The position numbers and the translations under genes are program-made. A DNA stretch of 64,000 bases from Alligator mississippiensis (Eukaryota; Chordata; Crocodylia; Alligatoridae), in contig NC_081824.1 of NCBI RefSeq assembly GCF_030867095.1, positions 122,830,162 through 122,894,161 on the forward strand, read 5' to 3'. How positions within the stretch are numbered: the first letter of the stretch is position 1; each line of letters starts with the position of its first letter. The notes under the pieces are model-generated. The model worked only from the letters and a program-made list of their open reading frames with translations. It was not told where the DNA came from and did no database searches. This document shows, piece by piece, positions 13,048 to 23,152 of this stretch.

Positions 13048-14390
13048 CTTTTATAGATAAATAGCACCCATTGTGTGGAGGGGAAACAAACAGTACACTG
13101 TTCAAAGCAATGATCAGAGAGAAAAAAATGACTACAGGTATCTGTGCAAAGCCTACTTATCAATATCTGCCATATGGCCTTAATTATATGCCATGGATAC
13201 AAGCTCTCAGTGGCTGTTAAGAATTCTAATATTATACAAGCGTAAATCTGTCTGTCTGTCCATAATGCTTTATTCACACTCTGATTGGCTGGCAAATTGA
13301 ATGCCTGTACCTAGCCCAAGGTGCTATCCTGCCCTGTCTTTTGTCTGACATCAAACTGGATAACTACCTCTGCCTCTATTTTAATGGGGTGGGGGGGAGG
13401 GGGGATAAACTCTAGATTCCCATGAAATAATGTTTACAACCCTTGGATCTTTACTAGTTCTTATATTTGCTAATTCAGCAATGTCTCTTTCTAAAGTGGA
13501 TATTTTGATATTACTTTCATTTTTTTTATATTTATACAACATCAAATTACATATTCTAATATCCCTTGCTCATTGCAATGTCTCCAGCGCTATTTATTTG
13601 GCCATAGCTTTATCAACCCCAACCTTGCAAGGGTTTCAGATAATCCATACAGAAATCTAGATCCCAACCTTCCAAGCATTTATGCACTTTTAAGACTTTA
13701 AGCTTATCAATAATCTTATTACCTTCATATATACATTATTCTTTCTTGTTCAGCTCTGCAGTGCTGTTACCACATCTGTAAAAATACTTCTTAAGCACTT
13801 GTCGTGTGAATATTGTTTGTTAGTTACCTAGAAGTTAAAGCTTGCTTCTGTTTTTTGTCCTCCAGGCAATTGGGAGTGATATGGTTGCATCAAACATAAT
13901 TGTGGGAGGGACCTTTTGTTAATAGCAATAAATCTTGTATATCTCATGCCCATTTTTGCACAGTAGCACTCCCAGGTTTCTGGGTTTGGTAGTAGATTTT
14001 TCTACCTAATCCACTATTCTAAGGAAGCTATGTACTTCCTTCTTTCTCTTCAGGACAGCCATATTGGACTGGCTTCACCAATCCTACTGGGTTAATGTCT
14101 CCTGTGTTAATTTCTATTTTTGTTTGTAAAGCTTTAGTTCATCAATTCTGCTCTTTACAAAACTGTTCTGAGCCTCTGGTCATGATCTACTGTTTATCCC
14201 CTGACCAAACCATCATCTATTAACACATTGCTATGCTTTCCTATGAAATACCTTAGGTACCAAACATAAGCAGAAGGCAGGATAGATTTGCACTGTATAG
14301 ACTAAATAAATCTATCTGGAGCTTTATGAGCTGGAGCTCATTTCATTTGATGCTGTGGAAGTACATGTACAGAGCAGTGTAAATGGAAAG
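13048..14390. other. non-coding stretch
   Basis: AT-rich sequence with a G-rich run at about 13386-13405. No recognisable gene or repeat. Confidence 0.5.
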
Positions 14391-14690
14391 AGTCATAGAA
14401 TCATAGAGTCATAGAAAGTTAGGATTGGAAGGGACCTCATGAAGTCATCTAGTCCAACCCCCTGCTCAAAACAGGACCATCCCTATCTAGATTATCTCAG
14501 CCAAAGTTTTGTCTAGCTGGGTTTTGAAAACCTCCAAGGAGGGAGAATCCACCACCTGTCTGGGTAACCTGTTCCAGTGTTTTACTACCCTCCTAGTGAG
14601 AAAATTCTTTCTAATATCTAACCTAAACTTCCCTTGCTGGAACCTAAGACCATTGATCCTTGGTCTGTCATGTGAATACAAAATATAGGG
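14391..14690 (-). mobile_element. CR1 LINE 3' fragment
   Basis: The CR1 3' terminus with repeated tcatagaatcatag units and ggaagggacct lies at 14391-14440 in complement. The reverse-strand frame 14487-14726 ends in CR1 RT C-terminal sequence (RLDIRKNFLTRRVVKHWNRL, SPSLEVFKTQLD). That coding remnant shows no stop across the segment, so the copy is fairly well preserved though truncated to 0.3 kb. Confidence 0.88.
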
Positions 14691-14817
14691 AGGGAGCGGG
14701 GAAGGAGCTGGTACTGGGAGAGGCAAACAAACAAAAAATCCATAGGAACAAAGGGCTCACAAAAGATAATCCAGGTAATGGGATAAGAATCCTTAGGCTT
14801 TGTTTAAATCATACTTA

Positions 14818-14960
14818 ATACAAACCAGTCTGGATGATTTCTTGTTCTGCAGTTTGCCATTCCAATTGGTTTTCAAAGGTTTGCTGCCTGAGGTCAGCAA
14901 TGGAGTGTCCCAGGAGGTTTAAGTGTTCTATCACAGGCCTTTGTGTCTTTCTGGAGCTGA
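14818..14960 (-). mobile_element. Penelope-like element fragment (GIY-YIG C-terminal part)
   Basis: The reverse-strand translation (within 14815-15189) reads VIEHLNLLGHSIADLRQQTF, which I recognise as the end of the GIY-YIG endonuclease region of Penelope-like elements (family pattern HFNLPGHSIADL). Only this short piece remains. It belongs to a different PLE lineage from the copies at 20-23 kb. It abuts the 5' end of the large CR1. Confidence 0.55.
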
Positions 14961-15109
14961 CGTCAAAGCATCCGGAGCTACCTGGAAAACAGTTATCTCC
15001 AGGTCCAGAGCATGCAGAGCCAGGGACACTCCTCCCCTGGCACTGTAAAAGGTACGCTCCCCTCACTACCCATGAGGAGACTCCGACAGGGACATCAGAG
15101 GAGTAAGTA

Positions 15110-15998
15110 TTCCCACCCCTAGGAAGAGACACTGGGTGGTGGTGGTGGGAGACAGGTCCCTCCTTACCCCTCAGGAGACTATCTGCCATCTGGACCCCTT
15201 AGCTTGAGAGATCTGCTTTCTCCTTGGGGCCCACATCCAAGGCATTGCAGAGAGGATCCCCAGGCTCATCCATCCCTCCAACCATTACCTCATGCTCCTC
15301 ATCCATGTGGGCACGAACGACATGGCCAGGGGTAACCCTGATCAGATCATGAGTGCCTACAGGGCTCTGGGGTCTGGGCTCAAGGGACTAGAGGCTCTGC
15401 ACCAGGTGGACTTCACTGCGAGAGGATTCTTCAGCAATGGACAACCCCGCTCCACCCAAAGAGGACTCCCCGCGAAGAGACTCTATATGGACTGAGACAC
15501 TTTCTTCAAACTACTTCCTCCACCATTGCAGACCATTGTACAGGTTTGTGTGTATCTATCTTCTTTCTCTCAGCATTGCAAACCCCCTCCCTTCTCTTCC
15601 CCCACCCCCAGGCTTGGCTAACATTATATTTTCTGTAACCTAGTTGTGTTCCCCTCCTCAGCCCCATCCCTCTAATGTTAGTCCCTCGCTCGGGTGGTTT
15701 GTATTTCCCTACTAGCTTTGTCATGTTTTTGGATTCACAATCCTAAACATCTACTAATAAAATTCAATCTCTTCTATGTTCCCTGTTGCAGGTCATGGAC
15801 CCAGGAGGGAAGGCTACATGGAAGAGGTTAACAGATACCTCAGACGGTGGTGTAACCATGAGGGGTTTTGGTCTGTTCGACCGCAGCACACACTTCAGAG
15901 AGAGAGGACTCCTAGGAGAAAATGGAATTCACCTCACACGGAGAAGTAAAGTCCTGTTCTCAGTCAGGATGGCTGATCTACTAGACATGGCTTTAAAA
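15110..15998 (+). pseudogene. CR1 ORF1 remnant with SGNH/GDSL-type esterase domain
   Basis: The translation shows esterase block I (HWVVVVGDRSLL, from 15130), the block with LLIHVGTNDMARG (15292 onward), and, after the inserted segment, PVAGHGPRREGYMEEVNRYL plus the closing RERGLLGENGIHLTRRSKVL. Esterase domains are known in ORF1 of CR1-type LINEs, where the role in retrotransposition is unclear. Block I reads GDRS rather than GDS, so the nucleophile serine context is altered. The frame is interrupted by the insertion at 15417-15771 and by frameshifts. Confidence 0.75.
15417..15771. mobile_element. about 355-bp insertion inside the CR1 esterase region
   Basis: CR1 coding homology stops after ctgcaccaggtggacttcac and resumes at ttctatgttccctg, giving a continuous VDFTSMFPVAGHGP if the segment is skipped. 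The insert begins tgcgagagg and has an aataaa signal just before its right end. It may be a short solo LTR or another retroposed sequence; no clean target duplication is visible. It encodes nothing recognisable. Confidence 0.5.
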
Positions 15999-16137
15999 TG
16001 ACTTTGCTGGGGGACAGGAAAATTCCAAGTGGAGTATGCCCGGGGACTGGCACACAGGAAAGTTCCCTTGTGGAGGACACTAGCACAACTGTTTGTGAAA
16101 TGCTAATCAAACAGTTCTCCCACAGCATCTCAGGAAA

Positions 16138-19100
16138 TTGTGGGTGTCAGTTGAAGGCCTCAGCTGCCTGTACACCAATGTCAGGAGCATGGGAAACCAG
16201 CAGAAGGAGCTAGCCCTCCTCCTCTCTAGTGGGCAATATGACCCAGTAGGGATCACAGAGACCTGGCGGGACTCCTCGCATGATTGGAGTGCAGCCGTAG
16301 AGGGCCACACCCTGCACAGATGGAACAGAGTAGGGAGAAAAGGCAGAAGGTTAACTCTCTATGTGAGAGAGCAGTACCCCTCTCTGGAGGCTGACATCGG
16401 CTCCAAAGATAGGCAGCTTGAAACCCTCTGGGTGAAGCTACAGGGGGGAGGGCGAGGTGAGAGAAACCTAACTGTAGGCGTTTACTACAGGCCACCAAAC
16501 CAAGGGGAGGAGCTGGATCTGGAGTTCTCTTGAGAACTGACAGAGGCCGCATGTACGAGGGACTTGGTTGTCATGTGTGACTTCAATTACCCAGACATAG
16601 ATTGGGAGGAACACTTGGCTAGGTCAGATCATTCACACAGTTTCTTGACTGTGATCAAGGAGCTCTTCCTGACCCAGGAAGTGCAAGGGCAAACCAGAGG
16701 TAACGCTCTCCTAGACTTTGTCTTATCCAAGGGAGATGATCTGGTGTGTGGCTTGAACATTGAGGGTAACCTGGGTGACAGTGTTGGCTACAAATGTCCA
16801 ACTTGGGATCCTTAAAATTCTGGCTTATTAGGTGGATTGAAACACTGTAATGAAGTCAAATCGTAAACCTTGGGGCTGGTCCACACACACACACACACAG
16901 AGTAGCGAGCTACAGGAGTTGGGTATACCTATCCCACAGGTGCTGGAGTCTGCCGTCGATGGCCAGTCAAGGCTTCTTTCAGCATGGTGTTATCCTCCAG
17001 AAGGGGGTTGTCAGCTGGTCCTTCTGGCTGGACAGGTCGGGTGCTGGTCAAGTTGGAGATCAAGAGGACACCCCTGAGGGTCACTTTTCACTGCTTTTTA
17101 TCTGTCCTTGGCAGACTTTGGTGACTGCCCAGTTTTCAGGTTTGCCCAATCCAGGGGTCGTCGACCCTTGTGGGACTTCCCCCTCGGTGGCTACTGGATG
17201 GCATCTGTCAGCCCCAGGGGTTGTCCGCATGTACGTGCAGGTTTGGGAGTCCGTTGATGAATTTTGAATAGGGCTCTGGGAGCGGTCGATCTGGAGATAT
17301 TCAGCCCAAAAGTTGGTCCCCGGCGTTGATTAACTCAGACCAGGGCTTCTAGCCCTTGAACAGTGACGTTTAGAGAATTCCCGGTTGCTACATTGTCTCC
17401 TATTGATTTCTTCTGTTGGTTGATCTGAGGTTTCCCTAGGTGTTAAGTGCTGCCTGCTACTGTGTTACGCATTCAATCACTGATTCACTCGCTCTTTCAG
17501 GGGCCGGCCTGATACAGAGAAGTGGCAGTTTGATTCCTGCCCTTGTTAACATTGTTACAATGTATAACTTCGAAACTAAACACATTTAGTTAAAAGGTGA
17601 GGAGTATAAAATATAAGCTACAAGAGTAATGCCATGGCACACAAATAGATAAAAATACCAAAATACAAGGGGAGATGCAAAATGCACACATACAAACTTT
17701 AAAACACAATTCCTTATCTTAAAGTGAAAGAAAGAGGAAGGAAGAAAAGGTAGAAGAGGAAAAACATATCCAAGGAGGGGAGAGCAAATGCAAGTAAGAG
17801 GAAAAGGGGGCTTTCTGCTACAACAGCGACCATGAAATTATCAGGTTCACCATCCGCCGCAAGGTTGATAAATCAACCAACAGGATTGACGTCCTGGCCT
17901 TCAAAAATGCTGACTTCAACAGGCTCAGAGCATTAGTAGGGGAGGTGATGCGGGACCAGGAAGGCAAGGCAAATGGGGTACATGGAGAGTAGTCGTTGCT
18001 CAAGGATACGATCCTCAAAGCACAAAAGAAAATCATTCCTGTAAAGAGGAAAGGCAGCAGAAGAGCTAGCAAACCCTCCTAGCTTAATAGGGACATTGCG
18101 GTCCTCTTAAAAAAGAAAAAAGAGATGTACACACAGTGGAAGATAGGGATGGTCCTCAACAAGGACTATACAACAGTGGCCAGTACTTGTAGGGAAATGA
18201 TCAGGAAAGCCAAGGCAGCAATGGAGTTTAGGTTAGCTACAGAAGTCAAGGACAATAAGAAGTCCTTCTTTAGGTAAGTAGCCAGTAGAAGGAAAACAAA
18301 TGGAAGTGTGGGACCCCTGCTTAACATCTCGGGACAGCTGGTAACTGACTTTCAGGAAAAAACTGAATTCCTGAATGCCCACTTTGCTTTGGTATTTCAA
18401 TGGACCATGGGGAAAGTCAAGCAAGATAAGGCTCATAGGGGACATGCCAAGACTGAAAGCCTCCTCACTGTGGATGCTGAGGTGTTACAGGTGTAACACC
18501 AATTAGAAAAGCTAGATATTTATGTCAGCAGGACCGGATGGACTCCATCCAAGAGTGCTGAAGGAGCTGGCTGAGGTCATCATGGAACCCCTGGCAAAGT
18601 TCTTTCAGAATTCATGGTACACGGGGGAAATCCCTGTGGATTGGAAGAGGGCCAACATTGTGCCCATGTTCAAGAAGGGGAAGAGGGAGGACCTGGGCAA
18701 CTATAGGCCAATCAGCCTAACCTTCATCCCAGGGAAAATCCTGCAAAAGCTCACTAAGGAATCTGTGTGATACGCTCACAGAAGGTAAGATTCTGAATGA
18801 CAGCCAGCATGACTTGGTCGCGGGTAGGTCTTGTCTTACCAGTCTCATCTCCTATGACCAGGTCTCTTGCCACCTGGACACAGGAGACGTGGTAGACTTT
18901 ATATGTCTAGACTTCCAAAAGGCTTTTGATCTAGTATCCCACGATATCCTTGTGGGAAAACTGGAAGATTGTGGACTCAGCTGCTTGACGGTTCAGTGGG
19001 TAGGAAACTGGCTACAGGGTAGGACACAGAGAGTTCTCATGAATGAATCTGTGTCATCCTGGCATGAAGTGGCCAGTGATGTCCCTCAGGGGTCCATGCT

Positions 19101-19972
19101 TGGACTGGTGCTTTTCAACATCTTTAGCAATTATTTGGATGAAGGAGTGAGAAGCTCGCTGGCCAAGTTCATGGACAACACCAAGTTATGGGGCAGTGTG
19201 GTCATCCCAGAAGGTAGGCTGCAGATACAGGTGGACCTGGACAGGCTCGAGAGTTGGGCAGACCAGAACCAGATGAAGTTTAACACTTCCAAGTGTAAGG
19301 TGCTCTATCTGGGGGCAAACAACCCTCAACATACATACAGGCTCGGTGGTGACAGCTTGACTTGTACCACGGCCAAAAGGGACCTAGGGGTAATGATTGA
19401 CCATCTCATGAATATGAGCTGTCAGTACAAGGCAGTGGTCAGCAGGGCAAACAACACGCTGGCATGTTTCAACCCCAATGTATCTTGTGTCAAACTAAGG
19501 AAGTGATACTCCCACTGTACTCAGCACTGGTGAGACCGCAGTTGGAGTACTGCGTCCAGTTCTGGGCACCGCACTTCAATAAGGCATGGAAAAGCTTGAC
19601 AGGGTCTAGAGAAGAGCCACCCATATGATCAGGGACTTGCAAGGCAAGTCATACGAGGAAAGGCTGAGGGACCTGGGCCTCATTAGCCTAAAGAAGAGAA
19701 GGCTGAGAGGGGACTTCATAGTAGCCTACCGCTATATCAGAGGAGGGCATCAGGAGCTTGGTGAACAACTGTTCACTAGGGCAACTCTGGGGAAGACCAG
19801 GACCAATGGATACAAACTTCTGGAAGGCTGCTTCAGGCTTAATACCAGAAAAAACTCCTTCATAGTCAGGGTGTCCAGCCTGTGGAATAAACTCCCACCA
19901 GAGGTGGTGCAGTCACCTACCCTGGAGGTTTTCAAGAGGAGACAAGACATTCACCTCACTGGGGTCACCTAA
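16138..19972 (+). pseudogene. CR1 ORF2 remnant (AP endonuclease + reverse transcriptase)
   Basis: Endonuclease motifs are CLYTNVRSMGNQQKEL, ITETW, VCDFNYPDIDW and, beyond the insertion, SDHEIIRF at about 17826. RT motifs are SAGPDGLHPRVLKEL (18524), NYRPISL (18700), LDFQKAFDLVSH (18907), DVPQGSMLGLVLFNI (19078) and the catalytic position FMDN in place of FADD (19171). The C-terminal region runs to SPTLEVFKRR. The protein would make and insert CR1 cDNA. Breaks include a TGA at about 16532, a TAG at about 17991 and several frame changes. Confidence 0.85.
16795..17822. mobile_element. LTR-like 1,028-bp insertion in the CR1 (probable solo LTR)
   Basis: The insert starts TGTCC and ends GCTACA on the plus strand, the TG...CA arrangement of LTRs. 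It is flanked by acaaa and acagc, a possible diverged 5-bp duplication. Removing it with one flank reconnects the host CR1 as GDSVGY-SDHEI. It is non-coding, with a short CA run at 16885-16899. A segment near 17480-17520 (tgattcact, ggggccggcctgatacag) resembles 10595-10625 in the fold-back element. Treated as a fossil; family not identified. Confidence 0.55.
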
Positions 19973-20131
19973 CCCCAGTTGTCTTCCTGCCTAGAGCAGC
20001 AGGGCTGGACCAATGATCTGCAAGATCCCTTCCAGCCCATAACAACCTATGAATCTATGAATTTTAAGTCAATAATTGATACCTTCTTTTCTTTCTGTAT
20101 TATTGAAAATATATCTTGTCTAAAGTTTCAG

Positions 20132-21655
20132 GGATGTAGGTTGTAGCCATGTTGGTCTAAGGACACAGGCAGACAAAGTTCTTTGGGTAAATCCGATATC
20201 TTTTATTAGACTAACTCACATAGTTGGAAAAATTCTTCTTAGCAAACTTTTAGGCACAAACACCCTTCATCAGGCTGAGGAAGCATTTGCAAACGGTTTG
20301 TGCTCTTCCTGGATGGAGTGGTAAAGCAGCCAGTGGCCAGTACATATGCAAGAAAGCCAGGCAGTTAAAATGTAAATTGAGGTGGTCAGTAGGTGAGAGA
20401 TGGGGGGGGGGGGGGGGGCGGGGAGGAGAGAAGGAATGAAAGTGGCTGTAGTCAAAGAATGAGAGACAGGAGTGGGGAGGAGGGGAGAAGGGAATGAGAA
20501 TAGCTGGTAAAAAGTGGAGGATTTACCTGGGGAGTCAGATGTCAGGCAGGTTATGATGTGCCATAAATCCAATGTCTATATTTAGTCCATGATTTTTTGT
20601 ATCCAGTAGATCAATGAAGTGAAACTCATAGGCTCATCTGTGGAAGGTATTTTGTAAAGTCCCTTTGAGGATAAGAACTGAGAGATTGGAGAGAGAGTGG
20701 TTTTCTTGTGAGAAATGTGCCCCCACAGGTAATTGGGTTAGTTTCTATGGTGCCACTCTACCATAGATAGACAGTATCTTGTTCTGGTGCACAGTTGTTT
20801 GGTTTCTCCTATATATTTTCCATCAGGGAGTTTGGTGCACTGGATGAGATATATTGCATTTGTGGAGATACAGGTGTAAGATCCAGGAATGTTGATGGGG
20901 TTCTGTTGTGGGGTATAGTATTTGTGGGGGTGGTCATTTCTTGTCATAGCATGGTCTGGATCCATTTGGTGTGTTCTGGGCCTGAGGAAGTTTGCTTCTG
21001 GTGATGAGGTTAGCGAGGTTCAGTGCTTGTTTAAAGGCTAGGATGGGTGGCTCTGGGAAGATCTCTTTAAGAATAGGGTCCCTCTCTAGTATGGTTTGCA
21101 ATTGTTTGAGGATTTTCTGTATAGGTTCCAGGGAGGAATTAAATGTCATAACCAGTAGTGTATGATTTATGGGAGGTTTTCTTCTGTACTGCAGCAATTC
21201 TTCACGTGGTATCCGGGTGGCTCTTTCAAAAGTGTGATCTATCTCTCTGGAGAAGTGTCCTTGTTGAGTGAAAGCCCTTTTGACATTTGTGAGGTGATGA
21301 TCATGGGTGTTCCCCTCAGTGCAAATTTGGTGCTATTGCAGGGCTTAGCTATCTTGGTTGTGTTTAGGGTGATTGCTAGTTCTGTGCAGATATGTATGTT
21401 GTTCTGTGTGTTTTGTGTATATGGGGGTCTGTACTGTACCATTCTTTCTCTCATCTACCATCCTGTCTCTCATCCTTTGACTACCACTTTTATTCCCCAC
21501 CCTGCTCCCGCCCCCACCTCTCTCTCACTTACTGACCACCTGAATTTACATTTTAACTGACTGGCTTTCTTGTACATGTACTGGCCTCTGGCTGCTTTAC
21601 CACTCCATCCAGGAAGAGCACAGACCATCTGCAGACATTTCCTCAGCCTCTTGTC
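20132..21655 (-). mobile_element. Penelope-like element, minus strand, with inverted 3'-UTR copy at its 5' side
   Basis: The minus-strand 3' tail lies at 20132-20290. Upstream in element sense come the 3' UTR, the GIY-YIG endonuclease (20738-20965 frame: AIYLIQCTKLPDGKYIGETK) and the RT thumb/linker (20934-21197 frame: EPIQKILKQLQTILERDPIL, IFPEPPILAFKQALNLANLI). PLEs encode RT fused to a GIY-YIG nuclease. From about 21430 to 21650 the 3'-UTR sequence appears again in plus orientation (ttaactgactggctttcttg, ccactccatccaggaagagc), so the copy is head-to-head. It is 5'-incomplete and decayed. A poly-G run lies at 20401-20418. Confidence 0.75.
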
Positions 21656-21679
21656 TGAAGTGGTAGTTTTGAGTGATGT

Positions 21680-21812
21680 TTCAGCTATGATGGCGCAAGA
21701 AATGCAAGAAACAAGATTTTTTTGTGGATGATATCTTTTATTGGATCAACTACATGATTGAAATAGACTTAGACAAGCTTTCAAATGCAATGCTTTCTTC
21801 TTCAGTTGCTCA
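21680..21812. repeat. PLE-type tail repeat
   Basis: The segment gtggatgatatcttttattg followed by agacttagacaagctttc resembles the tails of sauropsid PLE/SINE-like repeats that carry gatatcttttattagac. It is an isolated tail without coding sequence. Confidence 0.4.
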
Positions 21813-22230
21813 TTTGGGGTTTTTTTAATAATAATAGCTATGCTTCTCTGAAGAATTTCACTAAGTTAATGGTGTTGTTATTTGTCCATGCTGTGTACAT
21901 TTTGCTGAGACTTGCAAAGTGATATAATCCATCTAATTCTTGCAATTTTTGCCACAGCACATGTACTCTTATGGAATGTTTTTTGAGGACACCAGCTTTA
22001 ACTTTCATGGACCTTTCTGCTTCAGGTGCTTTTCGTTGTTGTATTTTGGATTCTTTTTCATGTCTGTAGTTTCAGAGTGTCTTTGGTATAGACTCTGATT
22101 TCCTTTGCTTATCAAATTCCTTTGTAAATGTGTTAATTCAGTCTTCCAGAAATCTTTCCCCCTTCTATCCCAGATCTAATCACTAATTTGTTTCTTATAA
22201 GGACTCAGTTAACCCCCAAATGTAGAGCAA

Positions 22231-22350
22231 AGTATGTAGTTGTGTTAGTCCGGAGTCAGGCAGAAGACAAGGTAGAGTGCCACCATAAAAACTAACTTAT
22301 TCAGGGAGGCATAAGTTTTCATAGGTGATAGCCTACTTTGTCAGAAAGAG
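22231..22350. repeat. PLE-type tail repeat (second type)
   Basis: The pattern tgtgttagtccggagtcagg, then gtgccaccataaaaactaac, then cataagttttcat matches a tail block common in turtle and crocodilian genomes, next to PLE 3' ends. The copy stands alone and encodes nothing. Confidence 0.45.
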
Positions 22351-22423
22351 AATATGCACTCGAATTTGCAAGATTGGCACTTTAGCACTAGCATCAGTCA
22401 TAAAGTCTTCTGCAAGAGGCAAG

Positions 22424-22575
22424 AATTCTTGTGGGTGATATCTTTTTTAGACCAACAGCATAATTGGGATAGCCATAGATAAGCTTCCAGTTATAGCTGA
22501 AAGCTTGTCTATGGCTATCTCAACTGTGCAGCTGGTCCAATAAAATATATCACTCACAAGAATTTTTGTGTCTCA
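22424..22575. repeat. inverted pair of tail repeats (hairpin)
   Basis: The left half has caagaattcttgtgggtgat and agaccaacagcataattggg. The right half returns the same blocks in complement (ctatctcaactgtgcagctg, tatatcactcacaagaattt). Each arm is about 65-75 bp with a centre near 22493. This is two PLE-type tails placed head to head. Confidence 0.65.
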
Positions 22576-22611
22576 TATTTCCGGGATCATCATGGTAACA
22601 GTGTAATTTCA

Positions 22612-23152
22612 ATGCTAAGGTTCTTTGGGTAAACCCGATATCTTTTATTAGACCAACTCAGATAGTTGGGAAAATTCTTCTTTGCAAGCCTTCAGGTATA
22701 AATGCCTTTGTCAGGCTGAGGAAGCATCTGCAATTGGTGTGTGCTCTTCCTGGATGGAGTGAATAGTAAAGAAGCCAGAGGCTGGTATACATGCAAGAAA
22801 GCCAGTCACTGAAGATGTAAATTGAGGAGTCAGTGGGTGACTGACGGGTTGTGGGGAGGGAGATGGAAGGGGAATGAATGTAAGTGGTAAATAGTGGAGA
22901 GGTACCTGGGGAGTCAGATGTTAGGCAGATTATAATGTGTCATAAATCCCATGTCTATATAATGTCTACTAATATAGACATTGGATTTATGACACATTAT
23001 AACCTGCCTAACATCTGACTTCCCAAGTACTTCTCCACTATTTACCAGCTACATTCATTCCCCTTCCCCGCTTCCCCTCCCTCCCCCCAACCTGTCTATC
23101 ACCACTGACTCTTCAGTTTACATCCTCCCTGACTCACTTTGTTGCATGCATA
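22612..23152. mobile_element. palindromic Penelope-like 3' region
   Basis: 22612-22960 is a minus-strand PLE tail and 3' UTR closely related to 20140-20600. From about 22966 to 23152 the same 3'-UTR sequence runs on the plus strand: cataaatcccatgtctatat on the left against atatagacattggatttatg on the right. No RT remains. Head-to-head copies are a known PLE habit; here the arms meet around a spacer of only a few bases. Confidence 0.8.

Larger units (their letters stand above)
14965..20060 (+). mobile_element. near-full-length CR1 LINE split by two insertions
   Basis: Ordered CR1 parts are present: ORF1 esterase (15110-15416 and 15772-15998), ORF2 endonuclease (16138-16794, resuming at 17823), reverse transcriptase (18300-19972), and the 3' end with ggtccctt-like sequence and the tail cctatgaatctatga at 20047-20059. 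Two later insertions (about 355 bp and 1,028 bp) interrupt it, leaving roughly 3.7 kb of CR1. The reading frame is broken by stops and shifts, and the RT catalytic FADD reads FMDN here, so this copy is dead. CR1 copies this complete are uncommon because most are 5'-truncated. Confidence 0.85.
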
